This document shows, in pieces, positions 39,217 through 53,404 of a stretch of 64,000 nt of DNA. The notes under the pieces are model-generated. The model searched no databases. It saw only the letters and a program-made list of their open reading frames with translations, and had not been told where the DNA came from. This stretch comes from Glandiceps talaboti (taxonomy: Eukaryota; Hemichordata; Enteropneusta; Spengelidae), in NCBI RefSeq assembly GCF_964340395.1, contig NC_135553.1:7349501-7413500 (forward strand). The letters are read 5' to 3'. A program made the position numbers and the translations under genes. Within the stretch, counting starts at the first letter, position 1; each line of letters starts with the position of its first letter.

Positions 39217-40016
39217 TGTTTGAGTGATATGGATATTTACTGCATGTTCAAGATGTTCAATATATGAAGACACCAAGGCACCTTAGCCTAGTACATTTGA
39301 GTTAACATTAGCAATTTCCCATGGTTGTTTAAACTAATATCAGAGTACATATCGTTGAGTTATTTTAAACTAGTATTTCTAGTACTGATATCAATTTCGA
39401 ATTTGAATTTATGACTCGAGATAAAAAAAATTCATACAAGTACATATCAAAATACAAGGTATAAAAAATCACAGGGGGTAACACATAAAAGTATTTAAAA
39501 AAACACTCATTTCCAATGTGGCCCTCGATTGATATCAACAACATGAATAAAATTAAACAGAAAGTGGAATGTCATGAGTAATTAACTATGTTTAGATAGT
39601 CTTTTTTTTCCTTTGTCAGTGATTGTTTTCATTGTGATGTATATTTAAATTACAAATAATAAAAAAGTATTAAAAGAAATATTTAAAAAAAAAGAAAAAA
39701 AGAGAAAAAAAAACAAAACTATGTTTAGATATACTCACAACTGATTTGTTTCTCATATCGTCAAATGCCACGAATGATTATCGAACAAAATATTGAAGTG
39801 AAAGTTGATTCAAGATAAACATACATGTAGCAATAAGTCCCAGTCTGTATTTCATTGAAAGAAAAAACTTGTTTTCTTTATACATAGAGTTTTTTGTTAT
39901 ATTTGTTAGGAACAGTTGTTGTTGTTGACATATAGGTTTTGAAAAAACTTTGTGTGTGTGTGTGTGTGGTTTTGTAGTGTATTTTTATCTATGAGATGTA
40001 ATAATAATAATGATAA

Positions 40017-40117
<101 letters not shown>

Positions 40118-40248
40118 CATTTTTCATTTACAGAATCTATAGGGATTTATTGATGTTTATTCATTACGTCTCTCGTGTATTTGACAGATTTGTTCTGTTT
40201 CAGTATTTACTTCTTTCAATCTAAGAACTTGTATTGTAACATTTGTTC

Positions 40249-40490
<242 letters not shown>

Positions 40491-42399
40491 TTTCTGGACA
40501 AATTCCTATCAGTACTTTGTCGACATCTCGTCTAAGCTTCACTATAATTATATTTTTATTCAAATGTCAGAGTTTTGATAACCGCTATGAGCTGTGTTGA
40601 TAGTATAAGTGGCCATGGTGTAGTTCACCATATGATCGATGACTCCATGACATTAAGACTATTATTGTAGATAAAATATACCTATTACTACATTGCAGTC
40701 ACTTAAAAAATAATCTTATTCAAATCATAAACACCCCCCCCCCCCCATTATAGCCTATTCATCATTGGGCGTTTCAGGACAAGATTGAGTTCAGGTCACA
40801 TGTTATCGCGATTTATACTACAAAACACTACACTTCATATCATGTTTTATTGAACAATAACTTATTGACTCTAAACATGAACAAACTTTAAAACAGAGTG
40901 AAGACGAAACAACTGCTTTCTTCGAAGTCTGTTTGACACCCGCGCTTTGTCAACGGGGCTTTGTCGTACGTAGTGAGGTTGCCATAGTGACAACTGCTTT
41001 ATGTTGTTTTGTAGTATTTCCAAATCCATTAATTATTTACAGAGGTCCAACTTCGGCGAAGTTAGTTTAGTATTAAAGTTTGGGTAAATGCCAATAAAAC
41101 GAACAATTCCAATTGTACAGGTATACACTGTTATGACCAGAGTAAAGTCTTCGTTCCCTTGACGTAATATGTCGATTCGACCATGTGACAGTTGGATTCC
41201 ACCATGTGACAGTAGTGGGTGTATGACTTGTACATATTCAGACATTGTGAGACTTATTCACTCGCGTTCAGAACTGTTGTAAGAACGGTTAAACAAGGAA
41301 CTTTTGGATATGATATCTTTGCAAATTGAAAGGAATATATTCCACGACATCTTGTAAGTTTCACCGTGAATTTTGTGACGTTTACTAGGCCTTGGATTAA
41401 AAGGGGCAGTACTTAGGTAACGATGGGACATATGAACAGTCAACATATACATAATACATATCTACTAAACACGATACTCGCCATGGTAAGTAGTCAGAAC
41501 TTTATGATACATTAAGTTCGGATGATTTTATAGCTAGAAATGTACAAATTTAATTTTGGTGACTTATTAATTTCCTCGTTTTAGGTTTTAAAACAATGAT
41601 AAGCAAGGTAAAACGAACTAACATGGGAACATCATTGTACATTTGCCGACAGAACAAAAAACAACCACACGTTTACAAAGGGGAATAGAAGAATTCACCA
41701 CTAAAGATAGTGATAATCATTGTCTGTATGTCTGACTTCCAAAAGGATCATTGAGTACAAAGTGCTACTAGATCATATACCTTAATATTAAAGTTCACTA
41801 CATAGGCCACGGCATGGTATTTACAATGCAAATAAACGTACGCTATATCACTATGGCAAAGTTTCCAAACGGCGATGATTGCACAGCTACGTTCATTCCC
41901 CTAGAACACAAAAGCAACTTCTGATAAATAAACACAAATCACTGTACTGAAGTAGGTAGTCATGAAGAAAACGGTAGTCTCTCTCCAGTTACATTTAAAA
42001 TTCACAATCATCACTTACTGTGCTTGGGGTCGGGGGTTAACTTCACATATAGACGAGATCACTATTAGTATGTGGGTTGGAGTGTCACTGGATGAGCGGT
42101 CACTTTACACGATAAGTGATGAGGTCCGATGCACTTTGAACTACGACCTATCGATAAGTTGTCGATTTGGATATAAGCAGTGTACAGCATCTAGATATAT
42201 TATGGTATCGTAGCAATAAAGCCTTTGTTTGTAGGGTGCATGACAGACTCGGTTGAATCTTCTACACTATGAGTGTAATGGGGGAAACCACACAACAAAT
42301 ATATGGGATTGATTATCACATCATTTTTTCCTACAACTATTAATTCCGATATCATATTGTTTCATAGTAAAAATAACCAAACAATAAACAATAAAAATC

Positions 42400-42450
<51 letters not shown>
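42400..42450. repeat. (AC)n microsatellite
   Basis: About 25 AC units. Confidence 0.97.
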
Positions 42451-42455
<5 letters not shown>

Positions 42456-42811
42456 ATCATATTCTGAAGTTACACTTTTCTGACAACGGATGTTTTGTTT
42501 CGACAGAATTTATTAACAGTTTACCGTGTTTTTAAATTGGCCAAAACTTTTCTAAAACACTAAAGAAGGATAAGCGCCAAATGCTCATGACTTCAATTCT
42601 ATTACAAAACAGATAAATTAGTAGTGAATATTCAAATATTATAAAACGAAGTGCAAACATTATGTTTGATGTGTAAATGTTTAGGCATTGGAGGCAGTTT
42701 GAAGATGATTTGTTGTTCGTTATTATTCGTTTGAAATATCCAGCAAAATAAAGTTGGTGGACTCAAACACAGGTCACATGGACGAAGTGTCTAGTATCTT
42801 CCATTCTGTAT

Positions 42812-44791
42812 TTAAAACAATGCCCTTTGCAAAATCAAGCTCACAAAACTTTGAATAACCCAAGTCCTCAATGTTGAAGGTCGAAGGCTGTGTCCAGCAT
42901 TTTCAGACAGAGGTTCGTCAACTTGAACATCAATATCTGGAAAGATAAAAAGGAATTCAATGAAGGGGGTTAAGATATTTCACTGTATGTGACTGTGTAT
43001 CATGTTAGGTTCGTTTTCCTATTTAAAATTTTTTAGTATGAAACATTGTAAACACATGATATATTTTGAAAATAAATTATATAGGCATTTGTGTTTAGTT
43101 ATTCACAATTTTTCGATCATCACACGTCATGATCAGCAAAAGAAGAGCATATAGTCAATTGAATAATGTTTTCATTGATAAAAATTCAGAGAAATTATTT
43201 AAGAAAGTATTAATCCTACCTGTTTCACTTGGTTTAACTTGAAGAGTAAACGTCTTTGTTTGCACACCTGATTTCAATCCTGGAATTTCAGCTTTGCACG
43301 TGTAGTTGCCATCGTAACGGACATGCATTTTGTTGATGACGAGTTGACTTGTACAGTTGAAAGAGCCATCTATCCCTCTAACGCAATTCTCATCATTTAT
43401 GCGGAAATGTCTGTTGTTAGATATTGGTTGACCGTTGAAATACCACGTAAATGTGGTCTTTGGTCTCCCCGACGTTGTCTTACACGTTGCACTAAACCGT
43501 GTTTTCTCAGCAATCAGTACATTTCCTGTCTCGGTCGAAGTCTCAGATAAACCCAGTGATAGGTTGAAGGGAACTGGAATGATAAGCAAGTAAATACATA
43601 GCAAAGTAATAAAACAGTAGTTGACTACCATTTTTTGTTAATAAACATGGTAAATGATTGCCCACACAGTCAAGCATAATTTTGTAATTAAAACGTATTT
43701 CATCGCATTCTTGTGTGGGTACTATTATAAATCTAATACAATAATTACGTGACACAAATTTGCTGGAAATATCATTATATTTTCCAATAAATAATGTCTA
43801 AGAATCTAGTAATTGTTGACTACTCACTGAGTATCTTAAGGTGTACTATGCCATGTGCTTGCTGTTCCTCTCCTGTTTCTGACTTCAACGTTACCGTACA
43901 TCTATATCTACCCTCGTCAGACAAAGTAACGTCATGAATCGTCAAGGCAGGTATACTATGCACAGTGTATTTTCGAGGGTCTATGTATTTGTCAAACTTA
44001 ATACCATCAGGGATTTGTGCAGCAATAAATCCATCTGTGCTGTCATTCACCCATCGAATCGACGAAAAGGCAATGTGCTTATCGCTAGGGGGTTCAACTG
44101 GACATCTAATAGTCACTGCATTTCCAATACGTGTAAATTGTGTCAGCTGCTCTGCAAAACTACCACTAACTGTAGAAAGTGAAAGAAAATACATAATTAT
44201 AGTGCACGCGCTTTGATGTTCTTAATCATATATCAACATTAAATCTAGAATCTACATCCTGTTGAGCCATATGATTTCAAAGAAGATGACCTCACACTGT
44301 ACTCTTCAAGATTTCACGTCTTTGTTTGCAAAGGGAGTCCATTCTTTACAGGATATTCACGTTATGTAAAACTTTCGATATCCCTTTGCGTACTGAAACA
44401 AATAAGCACTTTTGATATTATACTAATTAAACCTAACTTCATACACACATCAACATTTCTTACTGAAGAGTTTTCTATCCTGAATGAAGTGAACATTTAC
44501 ATCGTATTTACATAGACACCCATGAATAATGAACTAACAAAGGGGATATAACTTTATAATTCAATGTGTAGCACTGAGAGCAATTAGGTTCAGTTTGAAA
44601 GGTAACATATAATTTATGGTGAGAAAAATGTCAGGTTTGGCGTACCTTAGCTCTGGAATAAGAAAGTGAACAATGTCATGAAGATGAATTTATTTAAAAC
44701 AGCAACGAAAAAAATGAAATGGCGTATACTTACTGAAGAAGATAATTATTAATACCACAAGGCGGACCGTGGTTGTCGTTGCTTTCTTCAT
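42812..44791 (-). CDS. Two-Ig-domain surface protein, probably GPI-anchored, complete, 4 exons
   Basis: Exons in transcript order: 44734-44791, 43828-44169, 43220-43573, 42812-42936; all introns phase 1; 879 nt, 292 aa. Exon 1 is a signal peptide (VRLVVLIIIFF). Exon 2 (residues 20-133) is a V-type Ig domain: VTIRCP, SSIRWVND, LSDEGRYRCTV. Exon 3 (134-251) is a second Ig domain: FSATCKT, TFTWYFNG, YDGNYTCKAE, with an extra cysteine pair (ENCV, FNCTS). Exon 4 (252-292) is a short tail, SENAGHSL then TWVIQSFVSLILQRALF, ending at TAA. A small-residue site followed by a spacer and a moderately hydrophobic C-terminus suggests GPI anchoring. It is a clear paralogue of the 48.7-51.0 kb gene: same exon plan, same GRP-x-T-x-FTWYFN core, similar tail. 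It could also be secreted; ligand unknown. Confidence 0.82.
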
Positions 44792-45839
44792 AGTGGTCAG
44801 CTCTACATTAAAGCCTCATCGTCAACAAAATGCATTTACAGTATGCGACGAATTGCAGGATTGCATCAGACTTATCTCGACATTCGTGAATAAGTTACTA
44901 ATTCAAGGACACCGTGTTTTGCACTTTATATGTTATTCTTGTAGAACAATACCTTACTGTTACAAGGTAATAATTGAGATAGTGATCTTCATGCATGTAC
45001 ATTTAGTACCAGGTACTAGTGTTTCGTATAGGCAAACGTTATAGCTAGATCATTTGCATACAATGGCATCGTTTCAGTGGATCAGCAGTCACCCCATCCG
45101 TAAAGTGTTAATTTGACTAACTAAATTACCCAAAGTATTTCAATTATTTTTCGACACCACACGAATTTATAATATGATATTGATCTTGAATTTAAAAGTT
45201 GTGTTTTGCATGTATGACTTTCGGTTTCTTTTCTATGTAATTGCACATGATTGAGAGGCTGATTAAACACAGGATATTGCTTTTGTTTATGATTTATTAT
45301 AAACTAAGAGTGCTTAAATTGCATTCGGTTGCATCATCCTTGAAACAAAAAAACAAACATAAAACCAAACGAAAAAACAATCAAACAAACATATACATCG
45401 AATTACAGTTCACGTCACACTAATTATCAAAATCGTCTTTTGCTTTAATTAATGTTCACAACTTTGTACCTGGGCACCATCGATAATGAATCAAATTGTT
45501 TCTTAAATTATATTTTAAACTTCTATAAAAGAAAATATGTTCCAATAGGTTTAGTTTAGGCAGCTGACAGTCTCAGCAAGACATTTATCAAAGTCTATTA
45601 AATCATCGATAACAATAAGCAATAGTATAAAACAATGAAGTTGGCTATGTTCACTCTTCAAAATAGATACAGATGCGACTGTAACAGTGCTTTTGTTTTC
45701 TAAATGGAGGAGTTTACTTTTTTTTAATCGTAGGGAATTAAGCCGTTGTACTAGTGAATGGCATCCTATAGCGAATTAAACTCGGAAAAGGACGTGGCCC
45801 TTTAAAAGTTTAACATAGTCAAAATATATGAAATCACAT

Positions 45840-47095
45840 ACAGACCAGATGTAAACTGAATGCCCTCCGTAAGGGCAAAACCACATAGTTTTGTCCATAC
45901 CCACATTGTTGGAAAGTAGAATTCTGAGTAATAGTTATCAAACAGGATGTACCACTAAATTGAAAAATTAATTATATGCAACTATATGAAATTTGAAGCG
46001 TCCATCTTATGGCATTACGTAATTATGCAAATGAAACATTAAGGTTATAAATTACATCAACAAGCTTAAAATGACACATGCATTTCTTTACCATCAATGC
46101 ATGTACTAAAGTATCTGAAATTTAAAGCTTGCATCCTAAAGGTATTACTAATTATCAAAAAATAGCCTAATTACCGAAAATCATTAATAATGCAAATTAT
46201 TCATTAAAACTAAATTCTACATCAACAAGCTTTATTGTACATGTACGCTTTGTTATGTTTGATGTGAGATGTATGATGTTCTAAAATATATGAAATTTGA
46301 ACCCTGCATTCTAAAATATGGCCTATTAATAAAAAAGTTAGTCATTATGCAAATTACTTATTACTATAAAAGACTATAGCAAACATGCACATTGTCATCA
46401 TCAGTGAATGCACCATGGAATTTGAAGCTTGTATTATTAAGATACAGCCTAATTGCTAAAAATCATTATGAAATTGATTAATTAAATCTAAATATTTTGT
46501 CAAAAAACTTCTTAAGACATGTGCACATTATTATGGTTGATATATATACCAAATTATATGAAATTTGAAGCTTGCGTTCTTACGATATATTAAACCTAAA
46601 TACCAAAAATCATTAATTATGCAAAGTAATCATTTGAAACTAAAAATAAAAGGTATGAACACAGGCTTTATAGGATATGTGTGCTTTGTTATGGCTGATG
46701 TATGTGCCAAATTATAATAAGAAACTTGAAATGTGCATTCTTAAGATGTAGCTTAATTACTTAAACTCATCAATTATGCAAATTACTTATTAAAACTAAA
46801 ATCTACATCAACAACCTTTATAGGACATATGCGTTTTGTTATGGTTAACATATGTACCAAATTATAGTGAATTTGTGTATGCATTCTTAAGATATAGCCG
46901 AATTACTAAAAACATATAATATGCCAATTACTAATTAATATTCAAGGAATGCTTACCAAAATCTAACCAGTTCTTGATATTACCATGTGAAAGATGTGTA
47001 AAACTTTTCATTAGAATCGTGCTAGAGATTTCGAGATATCGTGACCACACACGTCTGGGTGGACGGACGGACGGACGGACATACACATCTAAGCA

Positions 47096-47150
<55 letters not shown>
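45840..47150. mobile_element. Pearl-like element: six to seven satellite units, then GGAC and AC microsatellites
   Basis: Units of about 130-160 bp recur near 45988, 46122, 46288, 46419, 46560, 46716 and 46871. Each has (T)GAAATTTGAAGCTTGCAT, then AAGATATAGCCTAATTAC, ATTATGCAAATTACTTATTA, ACATCAACAAGCTTTAT and TTTGTTATGGTTGATGTATG in that order. After a unique 80-base stretch come GGACGGACGGACGGAC (47061-47077) and AC units (47097-47146). Near the left end GCCCTCCGTAAGGGC (45863) is a small palindrome. Array-plus-ACGG organisation is known from pearl elements of bivalves and Helentron-derived repeats; assignment is inference. Confidence 0.7.
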
Positions 47151-47879
47151 ATATTTTCCCAGCTTTTCGAAGTCGTAGTAGTTTCTAATTTGTTTCATGA
47201 CTTTTGTGCTTGTAATTTTAATCTACCAGGGCACAACTATGCTCATTACCCAGCTGAGTACCCACCCCCAACTGTAACCCAAGTATAGAAGTAAAAATCA
47301 CTAAGTTGACAGTTTGTTCCTTAAAAAATAAATTCACTTTATATCGTACTCGAAGGCCATCAGCCCAAATGCGGTAAGTAGCTTACAAGAGAAAGAGAAA
47401 GACGAGACATTGCAGCAGGAAAATAACTCTAAGATAATGTTTAGATGTTTATTAAATAAAGAATATATTACAAATCGACTAAATGTCATACAAAACAAAA
47501 CTGATAAAACATTGAAGTACAGTAGATAACAAGTCGACAAATGCTCGATCCATTAGAAGGTGGATACAAATAGTTTGGGGCAGTATAGTAGTATATTGTT
47601 CCTCAAGAAATTTATTTAAAAAGTCGCTTAAAAATTATCTTTTGAACACAGTATAGTGAAAATCCTGTATCATATTTTCTCTTTCTAATGTAAGTTTCAG
47701 TCTTTGTTGACACTGTAAATATATTTAATGTATATCTAATGTATATAAGATGGCAAAATTTACTGCTTTCATTTAACAAGTGTATGTATTCAGGGCCAGA
47801 GACTCGATTAGTTCCACTAGAACTACCTCTCTTGTCCTCACCAATCATGTACATGTACATTTATTCTTGGTGAAATAAA

Positions 47880-47880
47880 C

Positions 47881-47932
<52 letters not shown>
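47880..47932. repeat. (TTA)n microsatellite
   Basis: About 17 TTA units. Confidence 0.97.
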
Positions 47933-47933
<1 letters not shown>

Positions 47934-48689
47934 TATATTAGTAAAAATGGACAAATGATTAAAGTGACATTCGTCTTCAACTTCGTTTTAATCATATAAC
48001 AGAAAATTGGTTAACATGATTAGTTGACACCTTACATTGGTGAAGTGAAGTGACGTGAAGCTAGTCGATTCTCTCTGATGTGTTCCAAAGTTTGTGTGGA
48101 CTTACATAATTAGCTCAGTCTACTAGGTTGCAAGTACACTACATGTATTTGCCGCATTACAGAAAAAGTCAATGCATGCTCGTACTAATGTAACAACCTG
48201 ATCATGACCCAATACAAGGAGTTTGAACCACTATTATTTATCAAATTGAGCACATATATCATATACTCCTTACGCTTAATACGAACACAGTTTAGAGTCA
48301 ATTCGGTAATTGCTAAGATTTATTCTTTTAAAAGGAAACGTTCTAGTTAATATTTTATGGATATTGAGGGTTTAACATTAAAACATACTTAATTGACTCT
48401 GTCGAGCAAGATATTCTTAACGTTTCTAAAGCCGAAAAGAAAATATGATCAAATATGATAGCTATAAATGATGTAGACATCAATCTTTAGGGCACTTGTA
48501 GGTGTCCAGAGTGTAAATGGTTGAGAAGTTTGGTTGTTAGCAAACCAAGGAAAAAGTCCAACTATCAGTGGGAGCAGTGAGACAATTGAATATAGTTTGT
48601 GATAATAACCAAGGAGATGTCGTATTGAACGGTTTACAAAAGTGCACGTGCGTTTTGAGCACAATTTCATGCATAGTTTCTTCCGGAAA

Positions 48690-51032
48690 TCACCATTTGC
48701 AGAAGAAAGATACAAATGTAACACACATTTGAATGAACCAAGTCAAACCTGTTGACGATTGAAGACTTTGGCCACCATTTCCTAATAATAGGTGGTCGTC
48801 AGCTGTAGACAGAAGGATGGAGAAAAAAAATTGCAAGTTACTTTTCTGTTATGATAGTTGATGTGATGTAGGATGACCGATTTGCAAGGACGTGTTTTGC
48901 CATTTTTAAATATAGCAAGTCTCGGAGACAGAGCCCCAAATACTAATGGGCTGTCAATTAGTGTCTAAGATATGATCCTACAATTCAAAAAGGGCACATG
49001 ATAATACATTAGCAATGTGTACACATCTTTGTCTACATATAACCTAAAATTTACTCCATCAACTGAGATAAATTATTCTTAGTCTAAGGTAATGATATAC
49101 GAGTCTGTCATGACACTAGGTCAGTTTGACTAGATAACATTTCTCTGATGTTTAAATGCATGTAATGGTGTCTCAAGTAAAAATACCTTTGGGGCCACTT
49201 ATTACATATTTTGATATGTAGGTGCTTTTTTGTTGTCTGTATTAGTCTTGTGATTTGTTGGTACTTTGTTTTGTCATTATTCCGTTTTCCTTCTTATAAA
49301 ATAATCACAAAAACCCAAAAGACTTTTTCCCTAACTATTTTAATGATTAACACAGTTAAGAAAAAAGTCTTGATTAAACTATCTTCATACATATTGATGC
49401 GGAAGGGGGAATATTGTATGGTTTCATATTAAATATGTACCACCATCAGAGTTGCGATTTACAGCTCTGTCCAAAATTGTTATTATCTTTACCTGTTTTA
49501 ACTTCAAGACTGAATTTCCTGTCCACTTCGTCGTTCTCCATGCCGATGATCTCAGCTTTACAGGAATACTTTCCGGTGTGGTGAGTCTTGACTTCCTCGA
49601 TGACAAGTATACTCGAACAGTCGTACGAAATTCCTAGCCCAACTTTACACATTCCCATACCGATTTTGGCATGCAAATGTATGTACTTTGAAATTGGTTC
49701 ATCGTTGAAATACCATGTAAAGTTGGTTTCTGGTCTTCCCTTCGATGTCTTACATGTCGCATTGAACATTGTTTTCTCGGTAATAACCAATCTGTCTGTA
49801 GCCGGGTCTTTACTTTCTGAGTCGGGCAAATCAAGTGATACTTTGAAGGGACCTGCAATAAAAGAAAACACGAATTAATATCCCCTTTCACTTGTGAACA
49901 AAACAACGACAGCATTATCCACAACAATTAGCGTTTAATGTTAAGAAAATGGCACTTTGAAATAAATCTGTACCCCCTGGGTGGATGATCGATTATTGGT
50001 CATTAGCAGAAACATCCGGAATAGACCATTAAGTCGAGTACCTTTTTATCAATGTTATCGGTATTAATACTGCCATGGTAAAGTTTGATATGTTGAGATG
50101 CTTGATATACTTACTGTATATCTTAAGATGCACAAATCCGTGACCCTGTTCATCTTTTCCAGAAGTCGTCTTGAATGTCACCATGCATCGATATTTACTT
50201 TCGTCAGACAAACTAACGTTTTGGATTGTCAAACTCCGAAGACCTCCAATATTGTACTTGTTATTGTCTATGTACTTTTCAATACCACCCCTGTGCTTAA
50301 AACCAATAAATCTACCACTGTTTGCATCCTCCCATCGAATTGAAGTCAATTCACTTGGGTTGTTGTATGGGCATTTTAATGTCTCGGTATTTCCAATTCC
50401 TGTGAATTTGGTCGACTCCATTGCCAAACTTCCATGACCTGTTGACATTTAAAAGAACGTTGTGATAGTAGACATCATGATTTGACGTTGGTTATGCTAT
50501 TCTGTCAGTGTATAATTTAGTCACCTGTATTTAAATATCACGATTATTCAGTTTTAAACTTTACTTGTTAGGATCGCCAACGAATATGAATATTCTAACA
50601 GTCGGTATTCTCTATACTCTGGACTTCCAACAATGAACATTGCACGAAATTACTATACCATCTTCCAATTTAAAATATGGTTATATCGCAACGGTAATTT
50701 ATAATTTTCAATATAGTTATTAAAGGCTATTAATTTGCATATTATATGCCTAATCATGTAAATAAGACGTTATGAAGGCAGTATTACAACATAAATCAGC
50801 AAATATGATAACAACAATTTCAATGCATTTGTATAGTGAATCAATTCTTTTCCTGACGTAATGTAATGAACAAACATATATCTACATATATCTCCTAAAA
50901 TAAAATCTCAGAAATTGGATGATAAAAAAACGTAAAAATGGTTTAGTAAACCTGCACACATTATTGTGTTAAAGTATACCTACCAAAAACTAGAACTGCC
51001 CATGCCACAAATGCCGTACTTGGACACTTCAT
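48690..51032 (-). CDS. Two-Ig-domain surface protein, probably GPI-anchored, complete, 4 exons
   Basis: Exons in transcript order: 50984-51032, 50115-50438, 49493-49852, 48690-48802; all introns phase 1; 846 nt, 281 aa. Exon 1 is a signal peptide (MKCPSTAFVAWAVLVF). Exon 2 (residues 17-124) is a V-type domain: TLKCP, TSIRWED, LSDESKYRCMV; the usual Gly before Tyr is Ser. Exon 3 (125-244) is the second Ig domain: FNATCKT, NFTWYFND, HTGKYSCKAE, with extra cysteines (GMCKVG, YDCSS). Exon 4 encodes LGNGGQSL then LTWFIQMCVTFVSFFCKW and a TGA stop. The glycine-rich site plus hydrophobic end is a likely GPI signal. A TATA-like box lies upstream. It is paralogous to the 42.8 kb gene and diverges head-to-head from the signal exon at 53405. 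Confidence 0.82.
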
Positions 51033-51079
51033 GGTGGTGTTGTACTCTCTGAGGTAGATTAAGACTCGCACGTCAACGA

Positions 51080-51090
51080 TGCCTTATACC
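51080..51090 (-). promoter_or_regulatory. TATA box of the 48.7-51.0 kb Ig gene
   Basis: The minus strand reads GGTATAAGGC about 50 bases before the ATG at 51032. The duplicated copy at 58293-58302 reads GCTGTAAGGC and has lost the TATA core. Confidence 0.5.
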
Positions 51091-53404
51091 TAATGAATAC
51101 GATTGCATCAGATTCTCGCACCACATCGGTATAGCAAATCAACACTCGTGTTGGTATTTAGGGTTTGGCCTATCGTATGATCCAGTCATCCGAACATTTA
51201 GGGAACAATGCCAATACAAGTTAATCATCGATTGCGCAAACATGGCAGTCTTTCAAGAACAAAAGAAAGAACACTGAATATAGAAAATAGATTTTCATAT
51301 CACTAGAAAAACAACAACATACATATATACGAACTGAGTGGAAACACGATGTCCATGTTGATTTTGAAAGATTTAATGTGCCAGAGGTACAAATTCAGTA
51401 TTCTTTTTAAATGTTAGACTGGCAATGTAATTTATTGCTGACTGGTATCTTTTTATATCTGCATGTAACATATGTAACTGTGGCAAAATGTTATGCATTG
51501 TACGAGCAATCTAACATTTGTCACTGTGATTTTTACGCCATTTTACACATTCTTAATTTTTTGGAGACGTAAGGTATGATCGTTTGAAAGTGAAACCAAG
51601 TTGGCTTAGCATGTTTGAAATTTTGACAAAGTAAAGGAGATCAGCCATGAATCACACCAGCTGAATATGACTATAGCAACACAACGATTTAAAGCAAAGG
51701 CTACTTATACTTTGGTTCGCTCACAATAAAGAAAGGCTATTGTGTATCAAGCAGTCTCTTTGTTTGACGAATCAGGTATTTTTCATTATGATTCAAACAT
51801 CGAACGATAATTTGCATAACAGTAGATATCGCACTGTTTGTGAGGTGACATGTCGTATATGGTCTTTGTACTTCACATCCCTGAACTGATTGTTCACCTG
51901 TAATTTTTCGGTTGTCTAGACAGCAACGGATTTTCTTCTGTAACAGTTACCAAACAGCTCTGTAAAAATTATTATTAAAAGTTTTGCTGAACACTCTTTT
52001 GTTTTTAATAATGATAGAAATGCGTATTAGAACTTCCTCCTAAAGTTTGAGATACAAAATTGGAATTAACCTTCCTTATATAAGGAAAGGCAACAGGGAC
52101 TTATCTTGTGTTTTACCAACTCCAAATTAGGCACAGTTTGTTTCATATGTTGTTCAATCAGCTCAAAATCAAAGCTACTATACAGAATCGAAACTTGATG
52201 AAATATGCACGTGTTATCCATTTGCTTGAGAGATGATTTTGTTTCCTTTTAAAAATAGACTTCTATAACTATATATCAAAGGGAATGGTGATATGAATTC
52301 TGTGACATTTACAACATCTCTTCTGTTTTGTTTCTCACTAGCTACATGGTTTTACATGTTTACTAAATAACAGTATGTAGAAATATGTACCTTAGGTTTG
52401 CTATCTCCAAGGTGTCTACAGTTATCCATAATCCATAGGTAACCAGTTAACAATTTCTTTACCAATATCATCTCTACATTATATATTTATTCATCGATAA
52501 CGGTCATCCTAGGCGACTGTATTATTCTGGGAACATGTATGAAAATGGAAAATGTCATGACAAAAATTTCCATAAGTCTAGAATCCCTTCAATTCGCTTT
52601 GATTCTAATCTACTTAAAATCATTTCACAATGATTGTTTAAGGCGTTAGGTCGGTATCAAATTTTCAAACAAGGGGTTCTATTATAATAATTAGGGTACA
52701 TGATAAAAAGTAAATTTTCAGTCCTACAGGTAAACGTTTCAGTTCTTCTACAAACTCACGTTGACAGAGTGCAGAACGAATAATAACTACTAATCATTAT
52801 CAGTTCGAGGGCGTTGTATCCTTGACCACTTTACTTATGAGGTGATGCAATCACTAAAACTCACAGTCCAAGTAAACATGCTGAAATACACTGCGTTGTT
52901 TGTTGGTTGTTAACGTTGTTCTATAGTTAAATACATGACGTGAGTTCAATAGAGTTATAGTGCATTCTATAGCTACGTTTGTACTTATTGATGTTTTTAC
53001 AAGGAGAGATTGGAAACGATTTAATGCAGAGTACGTGGGAAGGTTTGGCAAGTTTGGGGGTTCTGAACAAGTTACATACTAATACACGAGTATAACTTAC
53101 AAAATGAATTAATCTATGAGGAAAGGGCATGGCATTATAAACTTTTGGGCACACATTAACAGTTAAGAATATAGTTATACGACTACAGACACAGATAGAC
53201 AGACCATAAAAACCTACCCCTTATGGGAAAAATTAATTTCTGAATACATGAAGGTCGCATACGTGAATGAGGTGACTCGCTAGAAATTAATTCTCGAGTT
53301 TGAGCTGATGATCACGTGATCGAAGAGTCGCGATGATATTGGTATATGATGCAAGCCTTCTTCACTTTGTCCGGGACTTGTTTGGTATCATTGAAAGGTT
53401 AAAC
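51091..53404. other. Head-to-head intergenic region between divergent Ig genes (first copy)
   Basis: About 2.3 kb with no gene. Both ends are duplicated at 58.3-59.67 kb: 51160-51360 matches 58370-58570 (GGGAACAATGCCAATACAAG, GTGGAAACACGAT), and 53030-53400 matches 59300-59660. A TATA-like GGTATATGATGC lies at 53341, 64 bases before the plus-strand ATG. The middle (51.7-52.9 kb) is AT-rich and largely absent from the second copy. Confidence 0.6.

Larger units (their letters stand above)
44792..48689. other. Intergenic DNA between two minus-strand Ig genes
   Basis: Apart from the satellite-type element (45840-47150) and a TTA array, the stretch is AT-rich with no credible exon. It contains the promoter of the 42.8-44.8 kb gene (no clear TATA seen) and the 3' UTR of the 48.7 kb gene. 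Confidence 0.55.

Noticed and set aside
41962-42213. 83-codon plus-strand frame starting MKKTVVSLQ
   Set aside because: The start resembles the neighbouring Ig leader by chance only. No Ig core, no clear signal peptide and no splice partners were found.
44769-45044. 91-codon plus-strand frame with a hydrophobic start
   Set aside because: It overlaps the signal exon of the minus-strand Ig gene in antisense; composition is explained by that exon and AT-rich flank.
46000-46900. CRISPR-like regularly spaced repeats
   Set aside because: The genome is eukaryotic, and the units are head-to-tail diverged satellite copies without unique spacers.
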